DNA from: Delphinapterus leucas
Taxonomy: Eukaryota > Chordata > Mammalia > Artiodactyla > Monodontidae
DNA length: 64,000 bases
Direction of reading: 5' to 3'
Assembly: GCF_002288925.2 (NCBI RefSeq)
Contig: NW_022098037.1
Coordinates: forward strand, 3,218,402-3,282,401
Below, in pieces: positions 1-9,622 of this stretch. Position numbers and translations under genes: made by a program. Numbering within the stretch: position 1 is the first letter of the stretch; each line of letters begins with the position of its first letter. Under the pieces are notes generated by a model. That model saw only the letters and a list, made by a program, of their open reading frames with translations. It was not told the DNA's origin and did no database searches.

Positions 1-807
1 AGTAGGGATACCCACAGACCAGCAGCAGGTCTTGAGGTTATATAGTTTGCAAGAGTGGGAGCTGTGACAAACACCTGCATCATTTAATTCCAAAGACCTT
101 GATCTTTGCACTGTATTTACAAAAAACACTAGAATTTAATTTACTTTAATAAATATGTATTGATCACCTGTTAGCACTAAATAAATATACTGAGTCACTG
201 AGGTTTCTGCATAAAATTTGTATTATAATTTCATGAGAAACACATTTATAAATATATATATATATATATATATAATATACTACTCAATCCAAAAAAATTT
301 TAAAAACAAACCCTTGGAATTTTCTCAGCAAGGAGATGCCTCAAACAGGTTCATTAACCAGAAGATTGAACAAGAACACTGTCATTTTTCAAAGCATTAA
401 ATTATCCAAGTGAAATCATAACATCAGTTTTATAAAAGGAATATTTTACTCTTCACTTGAATAGTAGGCCTTAAAAGCTAAAAGTTAGTCATTTCAAGTT
501 TGCCCTTCTTTCACAGTGGTATTTGATTATTCATAATGAGAAGCCAGTGCCTTTGAAAGTAGACTATAAGAGGAAATAGATCTTTTTTTTTCATTTTCCT
601 AGTGACTGCACAAATGGAAGACCTCATTAATCAAGATGACTCCATTGAAAAGCTGACATTGGACACATCACCATGCAGTTGTCATTTTTGGCCCCCTGTG
701 ATCTATTTCAGTTTCACACACTTGCAAAACAAGTTTTATCCCCTTGCACCCAATCAAGAATCTAACTGATTGTCTTCGAGTATTTGAAAATTATTATAGG
801 AGGGAAA
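1..807. other. unassigned non-coding stretch
   Basis: I recognise no gene or repeat family here apart from the TA microsatellite annotated separately. The sequence is AT-rich and all frames carry frequent stops; the only ORF of about 60 codons (218-400) runs through the TA repeat and is not credible. Confidence 0.5.
252..275. repeat. (TA)n microsatellite
   Basis: An alternating TA run of about 24 bp in AT-rich sequence. No flanking poly(A) or target-site duplication ties it to a mobile element. Confidence 0.9.
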
Positions 808-930
808 TGCATTCAATGAACATTTATTAAGCACCAACGAGGCTCTACGTGGCAGGCAAGGCTCTCAGCGTACAGAGAAAGATGTGATCATCTCCTCACA
901 TGTCTCCAAAGCCGGAGGAGAGATACAAAG
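808..930 (-). mobile_element. L2 LINE fragment (3' end, antisense)
   Basis: The stretch carries the antisense L2 3'-end signature: an AACATTTATTAAGCACC-like opening, then a degraded 'tgccaggca...' core and a 'cagagaaagatg' tail. L2 is an ancient mammalian non-LTR retrotransposon, long inactive. Only the 3' end is recognisable, and divergence makes the limits approximate. Confidence 0.55.
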
Positions 931-1014
931 TAAGCAGAGACTTCCAATAGCAAGGAATAAGAGCTGTAATCAAGGTCTGTTGTAGTGTTTTGAACGTACA
1001 GATGGATAATGTAC

Positions 1015-1495
1015 TAGGTGTCTATTACTACATAGTATTGCTACAAATTTAACAGCTTAAAAATGATACATGTTTATTTTCACCCAGTGGGTCAGGTCCT
1101 AGCTGGGTCCTCTCTAAGTTCTTACAAGGCTACAAATAAGGTGTCACCTGAGGCTGTGGTCTCATCTGAAGCTTGACAGGGGAAAAATCCTCTTCCAAGT
1201 TCACATGATTGTTGAGAGCCCTCAGTTCTTTGTAGGCTGTAGTAGTAGTGGTCCCAGTCTCTTGCCAGGTAACATTGGAGGATGTCCTCCAGTTTCTTGC
1301 CATGTGGCACTCTCCATCATTGCAGCTTGCTTTTTCAAAGTTAGGTTAGCAAGGAAGAGAGAGACTCAGCAAGATGGGAACTACAAATGTGCATAACATA
1401 ATTAAGTACAAAATAATAACACATTCTGTCTACAAGCAAGTCACAGGTTCTGCCTGTACTCAAGGGAAAGGATCCCACTGGGGCATGAGGACAAT
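1015..1495 (-). mobile_element. MaLR/MLT1-like LTR remnant, reverse orientation
   Basis: It opens with a degraded 'ttgctacaaatttaacagctta' block, the antisense 3' end shared by several MLT1-type LTRs. It continues with 'gggtcaggtcctagctgggtcctct', 'aaggctacaaataaggtgtcac' and 'tcttgccatgtggcactctcc'-like segments that I recall from one old LTR family. MaLR elements are non-autonomous ERVL-related retroelements, immobile for tens of millions of years. The family is probable; the subfamily is not assigned. Confidence 0.5.
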
Positions 1496-1679
1496 ACAAT
1501 TGTTCTGTCTGACTCAGATATTTACTCTGGCCCTAGGGTGCTAACTGAGTCCTGAAAACATGGATGGATGCTCCAGACAGAATTCATCTCATAGCATAAG
1601 AGAGCAAAGACTAGTCAGAAACTTCAAGTAGTCTTTGGGACTGTTATATGGTGGGAAGGGGGTGATCATGGGCTGAAAA

Positions 1680-1781
1680 TGGATGCTAATCATAGTAACC
1701 AACTTTTCAGAGCACTTACCACGGTCAAGTTTTTTTCAGAGGAATTTACATGTGTTGTTTCCCATTAATCTTTACAACCCT
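1680..1781 (-). mobile_element. MIR SINE, antisense, left half (interrupted)
   Basis: Antisense MIR pattern: 'agagcacttacc', then 'tttacatgtgttg' and 'attaatctttacaaccc'. MIR is an ancient tRNA-derived SINE mobilised by L2. The missing continuation resumes at about 2184, after the MLT1 LTR, so the LTR inserted into this MIR. Confidence 0.6.
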
Positions 1782-2176
1782 TAGTCTGCTTGGACAGCCA
1801 TAATAAAACACCATAGACTGGAGGTTTAAACAACAGACATTTACTTCTCACCATTCTGGAAGCCGAGAAGTTCAAGATCAAGGTACCTGCTGACTCAGTT
1901 CCTGAGAGAGCTCTCTTTCTGGCTTGCGGATGGTCAGCTTCTCACTATGTCCTCACTTGGTCTTTTCTCAGTGTGTTCCCATTGGTGGGGAGCTGGGGAG
2001 AGAAAGGAAGATTTTCCTTTTCTTATAAAGTGAGCAATCCCGTCATTAGAGTCCCATCTTCATGACCTAATCCAACATCAATTACCCCCCAAAGGCCCCA
2101 CCTCCAAATCACCATGTTGGGGGTTAGGGTTTTAATATAGGAATTTGGGGGAGAGACAAACATTGTGTCCATAAAA
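1782..2176 (-). mobile_element. MLT1-type LTR, reverse orientation
   Basis: The reverse complement of the classic MLT1 LTR is readable along its length: 'tagtctgcttggacagcca' at the start, then 'ccatagactggaggtttaaa', 'agttcaagatcaaggta', 'gagctctctttctggcttg', 'ccaaaggccccacctccaaa', and at the end 'gggggttagggttt' and 'acattgtgtccata'. It is a solo LTR of an ERVL-MaLR element with no internal region. It splits the MIR annotated on both sides, so it is younger than that MIR. Confidence 0.8.
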
Positions 2177-2183
2177 AATTCCA

Positions 2184-2261
2184 TGATGTTACTTTTATTA
2201 ATATCCCCATTTTTCAGATGAGGAAGTAGAAGTGGAAAGAAATTTAGAAATGTTTCCCCTG
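2184..2261 (-). mobile_element. MIR SINE, antisense, right half
   Basis: The segment 'attaatatccccatttttcagatgaggaagt' resembles the conserved antisense MIR core. It continues the fragment at 1680-1781 in the same orientation and consensus order, separated by the MLT1 LTR. Confidence 0.65.
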
Positions 2262-2388
2262 ACAGGCAAAGAGAGACCAGGTTATAAAGAACTTTGTATT
2301 CCTTATCAAGGAATTTTAATTTTATCCTGAAGATACTGAGGGAATATTTAAGCTAAGGAAGAATATAAGCAGTTATATTTATTGGAAA

Positions 2389-2435
<47 letters not shown>

Positions 2436-2760
2436 CAGTGATTAGGGTCAGGGAATAGTGCAATAGTCTAGACAAGAGATGCTGAGGAGCTAATCTGTGG
2501 CAGAAGAAGTAAGAATGGAGGAGAGGGACTAACATTAAGATGTATTTAGGAGGTAGAATCTACAGTGCTAAGGCACTATTTGAATGTAAGCATTGAAGGG
2601 ATCAGGGATGATCAGGGATGATTCCCAGGGTTCTGATTGGGTAACTGAGTGAATAATGGTGCCACTCACAAAGGGAGGTTAACAGGTGGTGCAGTGGGTT
2701 TGTAGGGGAAGAGGAGACAGCTGCAAGTTCAATTAAGGGAACTTCAGTGAATTCAATTTT
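2262..2760 (-). mobile_element. L2 LINE fragment, antisense
   Basis: Diagnostic antisense L2 phrases occur in consensus order: 'tataaagaactttgtattcc', 'gcaatagtctagacaagaga', 'gattcccagggttctgatt', 'gtgaataatggtgccactc'. The (TG)n microsatellite lies inside. The match may continue, more degraded, to about 3100. Confidence 0.65.
2392..2434. repeat. (TG)n microsatellite, about 21 units
   Basis: A perfect TG dinucleotide run of 43 bp inside the antisense L2. Its purity and length make it likely to be length-polymorphic. Confidence 0.97.
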
Positions 2761-3159
2761 TGTTAAAGCAGGCTGAGAGTGGAGGAGGTCTGAAACATTG
2801 CTGTGATGGATGCAATCTGAAATTAATAGAAGGTGAAAAAATCATGGCTCTATACTCAGGCCCAAAGGAGGTTGGAGAACATGAATTTGTGGTAGAGCCT
2901 AGCATTGGGCTCATTGTCTCATTGGGTGTCTTTTGTTCTGCCACCAGGGAAAAGAAAATGAACAGTGACAGTTGTTCAAGGATGGAGATTGGCAAGAGGG
3001 AGCATCAGGAGGATAAGGGAGCATTTGTACTGTGAGCACGGCACCATGGCTGGGTGGAAGGCAAATAGAGCCAGAATAGAGAAGGGACTAGAAGAACTGG
3101 CAGAGCACTGGGTGTCAATGGAAAGTTCACTGTCTTCCAACTACATAGAGAACAAAATC
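2761..3159. other. unassigned stretch, possible degraded L2
   Basis: No gene recognised. Short ORFs on both strands (2760-3035, 2965-3183) overlap one another and resemble no protein I know. The segment may be the more divergent continuation of the L2 to its left. Confidence 0.4.
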
Positions 3160-3570
3160 CAAAGCGCTGACCAATATCCATAAGGTCCTACACGATCTTG
3201 CCCCTGGCTACCTCTCCAAAAGTCCCAAGCTATATCTTCACTAGTGTAATAGGTATAGTCCTGTTGCGTGATGTTGGCAACTGCTGCTTCTTCTGCCCAG
3301 ATCATTCTTTCCCAAGTAGTCTACATGGCCCCCTTGAACTTCATTCAGTTTTCTCTTTTCTTCTTGACTTCTTAGAGTGGACTTCCTTGATCCCTTATCT
3401 AAAATAGCACCTATTTTCACTATCCATCCGCTTACAGAAATTTACTTTTTATTCTTAGTAATTATCGTTATTAGACACTATGTTATATACTGTCTCTTTA
3501 TTTTCTGTCTCATCTACTAGACTATAAGTGCCAAGAGGACAAAGACTTTACATTATCTTTAAGTAATTCT
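3160..3570 (+). mobile_element. L2 LINE 3' region, sense
   Basis: Sense L2 blocks appear in order: 'cataaggtcctacacgatct' with 'gcccctggctacctctcc', later 'cttagagtggacttccttg', then 'tctactagactataagtgcc'. The typical terminal repeats are missing. Confidence 0.65.
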
Positions 3571-3879
3571 TGCATATATTTCAAAAACCAAATGATTTTA
3601 ATGCACAATGTAAAGTCTTGCAGTCCCCTATTCATTCAGTTACTCTTCTAGAAGACAGCCACATGTATTGAATTCTTGTGTATTTCTCCAGGCTCCCCAT
3701 GCAAATATAAGCAAACACAAATGCATGTTCTTAGCTTTCTTCTTCTTTTCTTGCAGAAAAGGGCACATATTAAACACACAACTGGGCTTGCTCTTCTGTT
3801 GCAGACCTTTCCCAGCAGTGCATAGCAAAAGTCTTCATTTTACTTTTGTTTTAGAGATTTAGAGTCTTTGGATTCTTTG

Positions 3880-4260
3880 ATTTACAGCCACCTAGTGTTT
3901 CATTATATAACTATACCACAGTTTATTGGACATATGGGAGTTTTCTATTTCTCCTATTTAATAACTAGGTAACATTGTACATACATTATTTTATCTGTGT
4001 GTAAATATAGCTCTAGACTAAATTCCCCAAGGTGGTTCAATGTCTACATATATTTATAATTTTTATAGATATCAAATTCTCCCCACCCCATAGGGATTGT
4101 GCCAATTTATACTCCCACCAGCCATGTGTAAAAATGGTGTTTCCCCACAGTCTTGCCAACAGTGAATTTTTTGCCAATCTGAAAGATGAAAAATGGTATC
4201 TTGGTGTATTGTTTTGTTTGCATCTCTCTGACTACAAGTAAAGTAGAGCTTCCTTTCTTA
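3880..4260 (-). mobile_element. ancient L1 fragment, antisense (L1M/HAL1-like)
   Basis: This is the reverse complement of an old L1 ORF2 end/3' region. The order is 'acattgtacatacattattt', then 'gtgccaatttatactcccac', 'tcttgccaacagtg' and 'gaaaaatggtatcttggtg', ending at 'ttgcatctctctgactac'. No reading frame is preserved. Confidence 0.65.
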
Positions 4261-5030
4261 TGTAAAGGTCTTTTATGCATTTATATGCATTGTTCTTTTC
4301 TATGAACATGAAATAAAACATGGTACTGTGAGTTGTTCTGGGCAGAATGTGCATCCTTACGTCTGCCAAAGGATAAGGATAAAAATGATGCTGTGACTCT
4401 GTCTGGTACTCTTCTTCCAAGATGAATGTCTGGGCATTCAGACCTGACTGCTTAGGTCTAACCACACTCCTTGGCCTCCCGTTATTTTTCATTCTATCTT
4501 TGACTCAGCTAACCTAGGGTTATCAGCTCCTCTGGCCTTGGATCCACTTATTCATCAATGTCTTCTCTCCTTCTGCTTACTGTTGTTCAGATTCAGTCCC
4601 TCTCATCAACTCCTTCTTGGACTCAATGTTCTACAACCTGCTCTTGGACTCAGGGTTCTATAAACTGCCCCCTTCCTGCCTTTGTCCCCAGAGAGTTAAC
4701 TGTTGAATACAGAAAATAAATGTTCTTTTCTCTCTTGCTCTTGTCTTTCAGCAGTAAGTGAAATCATTTGTAATTACCAAAGCCACGTGCTGGTAAATTC
4801 CTCTCTCTCAAAAATGTGGACAGCTGTCATGGAAAATGACTTCCTAAACTCATATGACTCTTTAACAAATCAGAGGATGACAATCACTAAAATGAAAGTG
4901 TGTCTTTCAAGTCTTTGGGGGGAAACATATAATCTGTTTTTGAACCTCTGTATGGTGTCACTGGGTTGCTTGGTAGGTTTTTCTTTTGTTTGCTCTGTGT
5001 ATTATGAAAAACGATCCTATTACTGCAAAT
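4261..5030. other. unassigned stretch with a small tandem duplication
   Basis: No gene or family recognised. A 111-codon frame (4703-5038) has no recognisable domain and runs into the neighbouring L2, so I treat it as chance. A two-unit 27-bp tandem duplication sits at 4614-4667. Confidence 0.45.
4614..4667. repeat. 27-bp tandem duplication, two units
   Basis: Units 4614-4640 and 4641-4667 align at about 22 of 27 positions around the shared core CTTGGACTCA and GTTCTA. Confidence 0.75.
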
Positions 5031-5230
5031 TCAATTGAATTTAGCAAGAATTTATTGAGCACCTAGTAATGTTCTTAGCATTGTGCTAGAGGTTGTGGGG
5101 AAAATAAATGAAGTGTATGATATACCCTTGCCCTCGAGGAGTGTAGGATTTTAAGAAGAAACAATATGTATGCAAATAATCCAATTAGCTTGGAAACCCA
5201 CAGAGTGCAAACATGGAAAAGTAGGGAATA
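5031..5230 (-). mobile_element. L2 LINE 3' end, antisense
   Basis: Antisense L2 terminus: 'agaatttattgagcacct', 'cattgtgctagaggttgtg', then 'cccttgccctcgaggag'. Older and more diverged than the nearby SINE. Confidence 0.6.
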
Positions 5231-5400
5231 AAATAAGTCATCTGGATATAAATTATGCTCCAGACACACTGGAGCATTCATCTACACTGGACAAGTCAAA
5301 CTTGTTCCTTCTTTAGGACTTCTGTTCGGAAAGCTCTATCTCTAAGCCACGGAATAGCTAGCTTCTATTTCTGATCACTCAAGACTCAATAAGGCCTTCT

Positions 5401-5731
5401 GTTTTTTGTTTTTTTGTTTTTTGTTTTTTTTGGCTGCGTTGGGTCTTCGTTGCTGTGCGTGGGCTTTCTCTAGTTGCGGCAAGCAGGGGTTACTCTTTGC
5501 TGTGGTGCGCTGGCTTCTCATTGCGGTGGCTTCCCTTGTTGCAGAGCACAGGCTCTAGGTGCGTGGGCTTCAGTAGTTGTGGATGGTGGGCTCTAGAGCA
5601 CAGGCTCAGTAGTTGTGGCGCACAGGCTTAGTTGGTCCGCGGCACGTGGGGTCTTCCCCGACCAGGGATCAAACCCATGTCCCCTACATTGGCAGGCAGA
5701 TTCTTAACAACTGCACCACCAGGGAAGTCCC
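5401..5731 (-). mobile_element. CHR-1-like cetacean SINE, long form, reverse strand
   Basis: On the reverse strand it begins GGACTTCCCTGGTGGTGCAG, the hallmark head of cetartiodactyl/cetacean tRNA-derived SINEs, followed by a 'GGGTTTGATCCC' B-box-like motif of the tRNA-related head. It then has the long 'agtagttgtgg / agagcacaggct' body and a T-rich (A-rich on the sense strand) tail at 5401-5431. Flanks AAGGCCTTCTG (5391-5401) and AAGGCCCTCTG (5732-5742) form an 11-bp target-site duplication with one mismatch, showing L1-machinery insertion. Confidence 0.92.
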
Positions 5732-5814
5732 AAGGCCCTCTGTATTAACCAGTGTAAATTAACCAGCCCTCTCCAGCACCAATAACACTTTCTCTTTTTT
5801 ATTTTCTCCATACC

Positions 5815-5995
5815 ATTCCAGTCTCTGAAATTGTTTTATTTATTTGTTTACTTGCCCGGTGCCTTCCTTCTCCCACCAAATGTAAGTTCCAGGAATGCAG
5901 GCACTTTAGTTTATTCCCTTCTATATTCCCAAGGACTATGCCAGTGCCCTGTACATGGTAGTGGCTCAATAAATCCTTGAATTAATGAAACAAAT
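5815..5995 (+). mobile_element. L2 LINE 3' end, sense
   Basis: Sense L2 3' terminus: 'tttatttgtttacttgcc', 'atgtaagttccaggaatg', and 'gtacatggtagtggctcaat' followed by AAT-rich terminal repeats. Confidence 0.7.
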
Positions 5996-6639
5996 GGACA
6001 TAATGGATGGGACCGACACTAAGAGAGATGAGAAGAAATCAAAGTCTGCTGGTGTTGCTGGGTGTGGCTTCATGGATGTGACGGCAATTTAGGTAGTGTT
6101 TGAAGAATTATGGCATTTTCACTGAAAAAAAAGAAGGATCCTGACTCAGTTATCCAGTTAGCTGGTAGATGTCTTGATGGAGAGAAGACTTAACAGGCTT
6201 TTAGAATTATTTGTCTTCTCACCACAGAGATGTGTCAAAACCAGCAAGATCCACTCCCAAGGGGTACAGCTGTGCTTTTCAAAGCACTGTACACTGAAGA
6301 GTTTCCTGAATTGTGAAGGAAGAAGGGCTCCTGTTGCCACTGATAATCCGTAAAAACCCATCAGGATGCTTGATTTTTGCCAATGACAGAATCTCCTTTG
6401 GTGTTCAAAAGTATACTTAATATTATTAGAGGACATTATTCCAAAAACAAACAAACAAACAAAAACTACAAGACTCGAAGCAAGGAGTATGAAGGAAGTT
6501 AAATTTCATGTCTCAGGGGATTAATGTGGTGATGAGATTAAGAATATTTTTTGGAACTTATTTTCAAAGACACGGTCAAGCTCTATTGCCCAAGAAATAA
6601 CCTAGAGACACTGTTGTTCTCCTTTTCTTTCCCAATCCA
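5996..6639. other. unassigned stretch
   Basis: Nothing recognised except a short (CAAA)n run at about 6444-6464. The reverse-strand 98-codon frame at 6158-6454 shows no known domain or compositional support. Confidence 0.45.
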
Positions 6640-7425
6640 GTCAGTCACCAACTCTCATTAAATCTACCTTCTTATAAACCTCTTCACTCCATGTTTTTCC
6701 CAATGCTACTTCCTTTGTGTAACTCTCCATAGCTCTTACTTGGGCTGGCTGCCATAGCCTCCTAACAGAACCCCATGCCCTCATCTTGACTTTCCACATT
6801 GTAGTCAAATAAGTTCTAAGAAGCAAATCTGGCCACATCACACCCCTATTTAAATGAGTTAAGGTTAAGGTCCTCCTGTTATCTCATGGATAAATTCCAA
6901 ACTCCAAATCATGATATTCAAGCCTATTAAAGATTTATCACTTTTCTCTCCCCCTAGACTTATCCCTCAATATTCTCCTAAAACTTTCCCCATCCTCAGT
7001 CACCTGTACTCTACATTAGAGACATATGGAGCTGCTTGTTGGTCCCTAGCCTAGCAGCACTATTTCTTGTTTCTGAACATACATTCTTTTACCCTGCTGA
7101 CCCTGCATCACCATTCCACTTATGCTCTTACCTAAGCAACATTTCCATGTCTCAATGATGCCTCTCCAATCTTGGATGCCTAGTACTCTGGGAAGCTTTT
7201 CTAGACAGTCCCCCTGCTATTCAACCAATACTATCTATTCACAGTGCCTCCATCCTCTACTTCACACTGTTGTACCTATACTCTATCTTAATACCCTGAT
7301 TCTCCCAACAGCCTGGGAGATCCTTAAGATCAGCATATGCCTTATTCACCTTTGTATCCATAGCATCTTACATAAGTCTGGCATGGTTCCAATGGGCACC
7401 CAACACACATTTGTTAACTTCCAAA
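6640..7425 (+). mobile_element. L2 LINE, long 3' portion, sense
   Basis: About 780 bp follows the L2 sense order: 'tctggccacatcacacccct', 'ctcatggataaattccaaac', 'gcaacatttccatgtctc' and 'ttcacctttgtatccatagc', ending 'cccaacacacatttgtt'. The 145-codon frame at 7122-7559 is a by-product of this repeat, not a gene. Confidence 0.7.
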
Positions 7426-8501
7426 ATAAGATACCCATTGCAAAAGACAAGAAGAAGCAAAGACTAGAAAAGTCATGTTTGCCAGAAGGTAGCAGTTGCA
7501 ATCTTATAGTATCAGTCAAGAAAATGCAGGTGGGGTGGGGAGGGTGGGATTGGATATAAAAGTCTATGAGTTCAGTGCTGTGAAGGAACTGAAGACGCAG
7601 CCAAGAATGATTTTAAGTTCTTATTTTCCCAGCAAGGCAGCAGCTGGTGCCTGGCAGAAGGGGAAGAGTGCTGCCATGTCACTGAACAGCAGTCTTAGAG
7701 TAGCCACTGAGCCAGCAGCCTAAACATTCTTCCCTGGGCCAAAACGGGGCTGCAGGGAAAAGGTGGCAGCGCAGCAAGCGTCAGCTGGAGAAAGCAGCAG
7801 AGGCCATGGTGGCATAACAACAGGGGAACTGCTTCTCCAGATGAACCCAGTTAATTAAGACTAATAGGGCACAAGGCCAGCCTGAAGGGCTAAATACCCA
7901 AATTTTAGTTTATAAAGTCTCCCATGCAAACCTCAACAACACCCTTCCTTTGCTTCCCGCCACCTATATCCTACACGCCATCAAACCTTGATCATAATAT
8001 CTGATAAATGTCTTCACACATTCATTCCATCCAATGTTCTTTGCCACAACTTTTACTCAGACCTTAAGACATTTAATCTAGACTCTCCTTAACAGCCTAC
8101 TAACAGATTTCTGTGTACAAAAACCATCAGTCTAAACTCCATATTCTTGGATTTTATTTGTCTATAGAAATTGAGCAATGTCATGTCACCTCCATTCTAC
8201 CTACTTAAGGAAGGTGCCTTTAGTTGTTTTCACCTATTAAAAACCACCCTGAGTGGTGGATTCCTCCTAAGAAGCTAAGAGGTGACAGATGATATGATAT
8301 TAGAATGGCCCCCAGATGCCATAGTCTAATGAGAATTCTGTTAATCCATTAGCTCCTTAAGATAATAGCATGTGTTATCAATGGTTCCTGCTATAGGACA
8401 GTGACAGGCAGCGACTCTCTTCTTAGTGACTAGAGTCCCTTCTCAAAAAATCTGCTTCCCTGACCATTTCTGTGGGTAGATTTTATACTTCCAGTCTTCA
8501 A
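7426..8501. other. mostly unassigned; possible L2 piece at 8000-8250
   Basis: No gene recognised. Sequence around 8000-8250 (tail 'cttggattttatttgtctat', then 'caatgtcatgtcacctcc') weakly resembles sense L2. The remainder, including the GC-richer part at 7720-7830, is unassigned. Confidence 0.4.
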
Positions 8502-8511
8502 CCTCCTCTGC

Positions 8512-8714
8512 TTTTTTTTTTTTGCGGTACACGGGCCTCTCACTGTTGTGGCCTCTCCCGTTGCGGAGCACAGGCTCCGGACGTGCAGGCTCAGCAGCCA
8601 TGGCTCATGGGCCCAGCCACTCTGCGGCATGTGGGATCTTCCCAGACCAGGGCACGAACCCATGTCCCCTGCATTGGCAGGCAGACTCTCAACCACTGTG
8701 CCACCAGGGAAGCC
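8512..8714 (-). mobile_element. young-type cetacean CHR SINE (~200 bp), reverse strand
   Basis: The reverse strand reads GCTTCCCTGGTGGCACAGTG at the head, then the characteristic 'tgggcccatgagccatgg', 'agcctgtgctccgcaacggg' and 'gagaggcc' blocks, ending in an A-tail (T13 at 8512-8524). Flanking CCTCCTCTG (8502-8510) and CCTCCCCTG (8714-8722) are a probable short target-site duplication. The head is tRNA-derived, with a degenerate polymerase III B box. Confidence 0.93.
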
Positions 8715-9293
8715 CTCCCCTGTTTTTATCTGACTGCACTTCTGCTCCAGCGAATGACTTCAGTTTTCTATTGGGATAGCAGCTTAGTTGCTTAAGGACA
8801 AGTTCTCTTTAATCTTTTGGTCCTCCCCTGCTAAAGTTTGAAAACTTTGTTTTTTGGTTTTTGTTTAGTTATCAGAAGTTTGGTCAACACCTAACCCTTT
8901 CAAAACTCCTTATGAAACCTGGTTTCTTCAGACCCCAGGAATTACTGTCCATGTCTGCTTTTAGGTCCCCACTTTAACATTATTCAACTTATTTATTCTT
9001 CTCCCATGAACTTTTCAGGATGGTCTTTTGATCTATGGAAACTAGGATGGTGACTGACACGTAGTAGCTCCTTAGTATTTAATAAATTATAAAGAAACTG
9101 ATATAGTGCCCATCGCATCACAGTTTTCACTAAGTGGTGTCTCTTAGGTATATGAATAAATGCATGAAAAAATGAATGAATAAACAAACATAGATGTTGG
9201 ATGTTTTCATCACAGGATAAAATGCATAAACTGCTAGAATTTCCAAGGGAGACCTGGTGGGTGGTACATTTTAAAATCAGTAGTAGGAGCTAC
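8715..9293. other. unassigned stretch
   Basis: No gene recognised. There is weak similarity to L2/MIR ends near 9060-9190 ('agtatttaataaattataaa', 'gaatgaataaacaaac'), not strong enough to name. Confidence 0.4.
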
Positions 9294-9622
9294 TTTTTTT
9301 TTTTTAATTTTATTTATTTATTCTTGGCTGTGTTGGGTCTTCACTGCTATGAGCGGGCTTTCTCTAGTTGTGGCAAGCAGGGGTTACTCTTTGTTGAGGT
9401 GCTCAGGCTTCTCATTGCGGTGGCTTCTCTTGTTGCGGAGCATGGGCTGTAGGTGCGTGGACTTCAGTAGTTGTGGCTCGCTAGCTCTAGAGCACAGACT
9501 CAGTAGCTGTGGCACACAGGCTTAGTTGCTCTGTGGCATGTGAGATCTTCCCGGTCCAGGGATTGAACCCGTGTCCCCTGAATTGGCAGGTGGATTCTTA
9601 ACCACTGTGCCACCAGGGAAGC
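9294..9622 (-). mobile_element. CHR-1-like cetacean SINE, long form, reverse strand
   Basis: Same family and layout as the copy at 5401: T-rich tail plus a (TTTA)-rich stretch at 9294-9331, the body with 'agcggggctttctctagttg'-like and 'ggttactctttg' segments, and a reverse-strand head 'ttccctggtggcacagtgg'. The target-site duplication is unclear (AGGAGCTAC / AGGAACTAG is a weak candidate). Confidence 0.9.

Noticed and set aside
2392..2434. CRISPR-like or satellite array
   Set aside because: A simple dinucleotide repeat without spacers; no regularly spaced repeat-spacer array exists anywhere in the window.
4703..5038. 111-codon open frame with hydrophobic C-terminal part
   Set aside because: No recognisable domain, and it runs into an antisense L2; the bias comes from T-rich sequence.
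7122..7559. 145-codon open frame on the plus strand
   Set aside because: It lies within a sense L2 remnant and shows no protein features; L2-derived frames of this length occur by chance.
8512..8714. tRNA-like A/B-box motifs suggesting tRNA genes (here and in the other SINEs)
   Set aside because: These are tRNA-derived SINE heads: no cloverleaf, no intact acceptor stem, and flanked by SINE bodies with A-rich tails.
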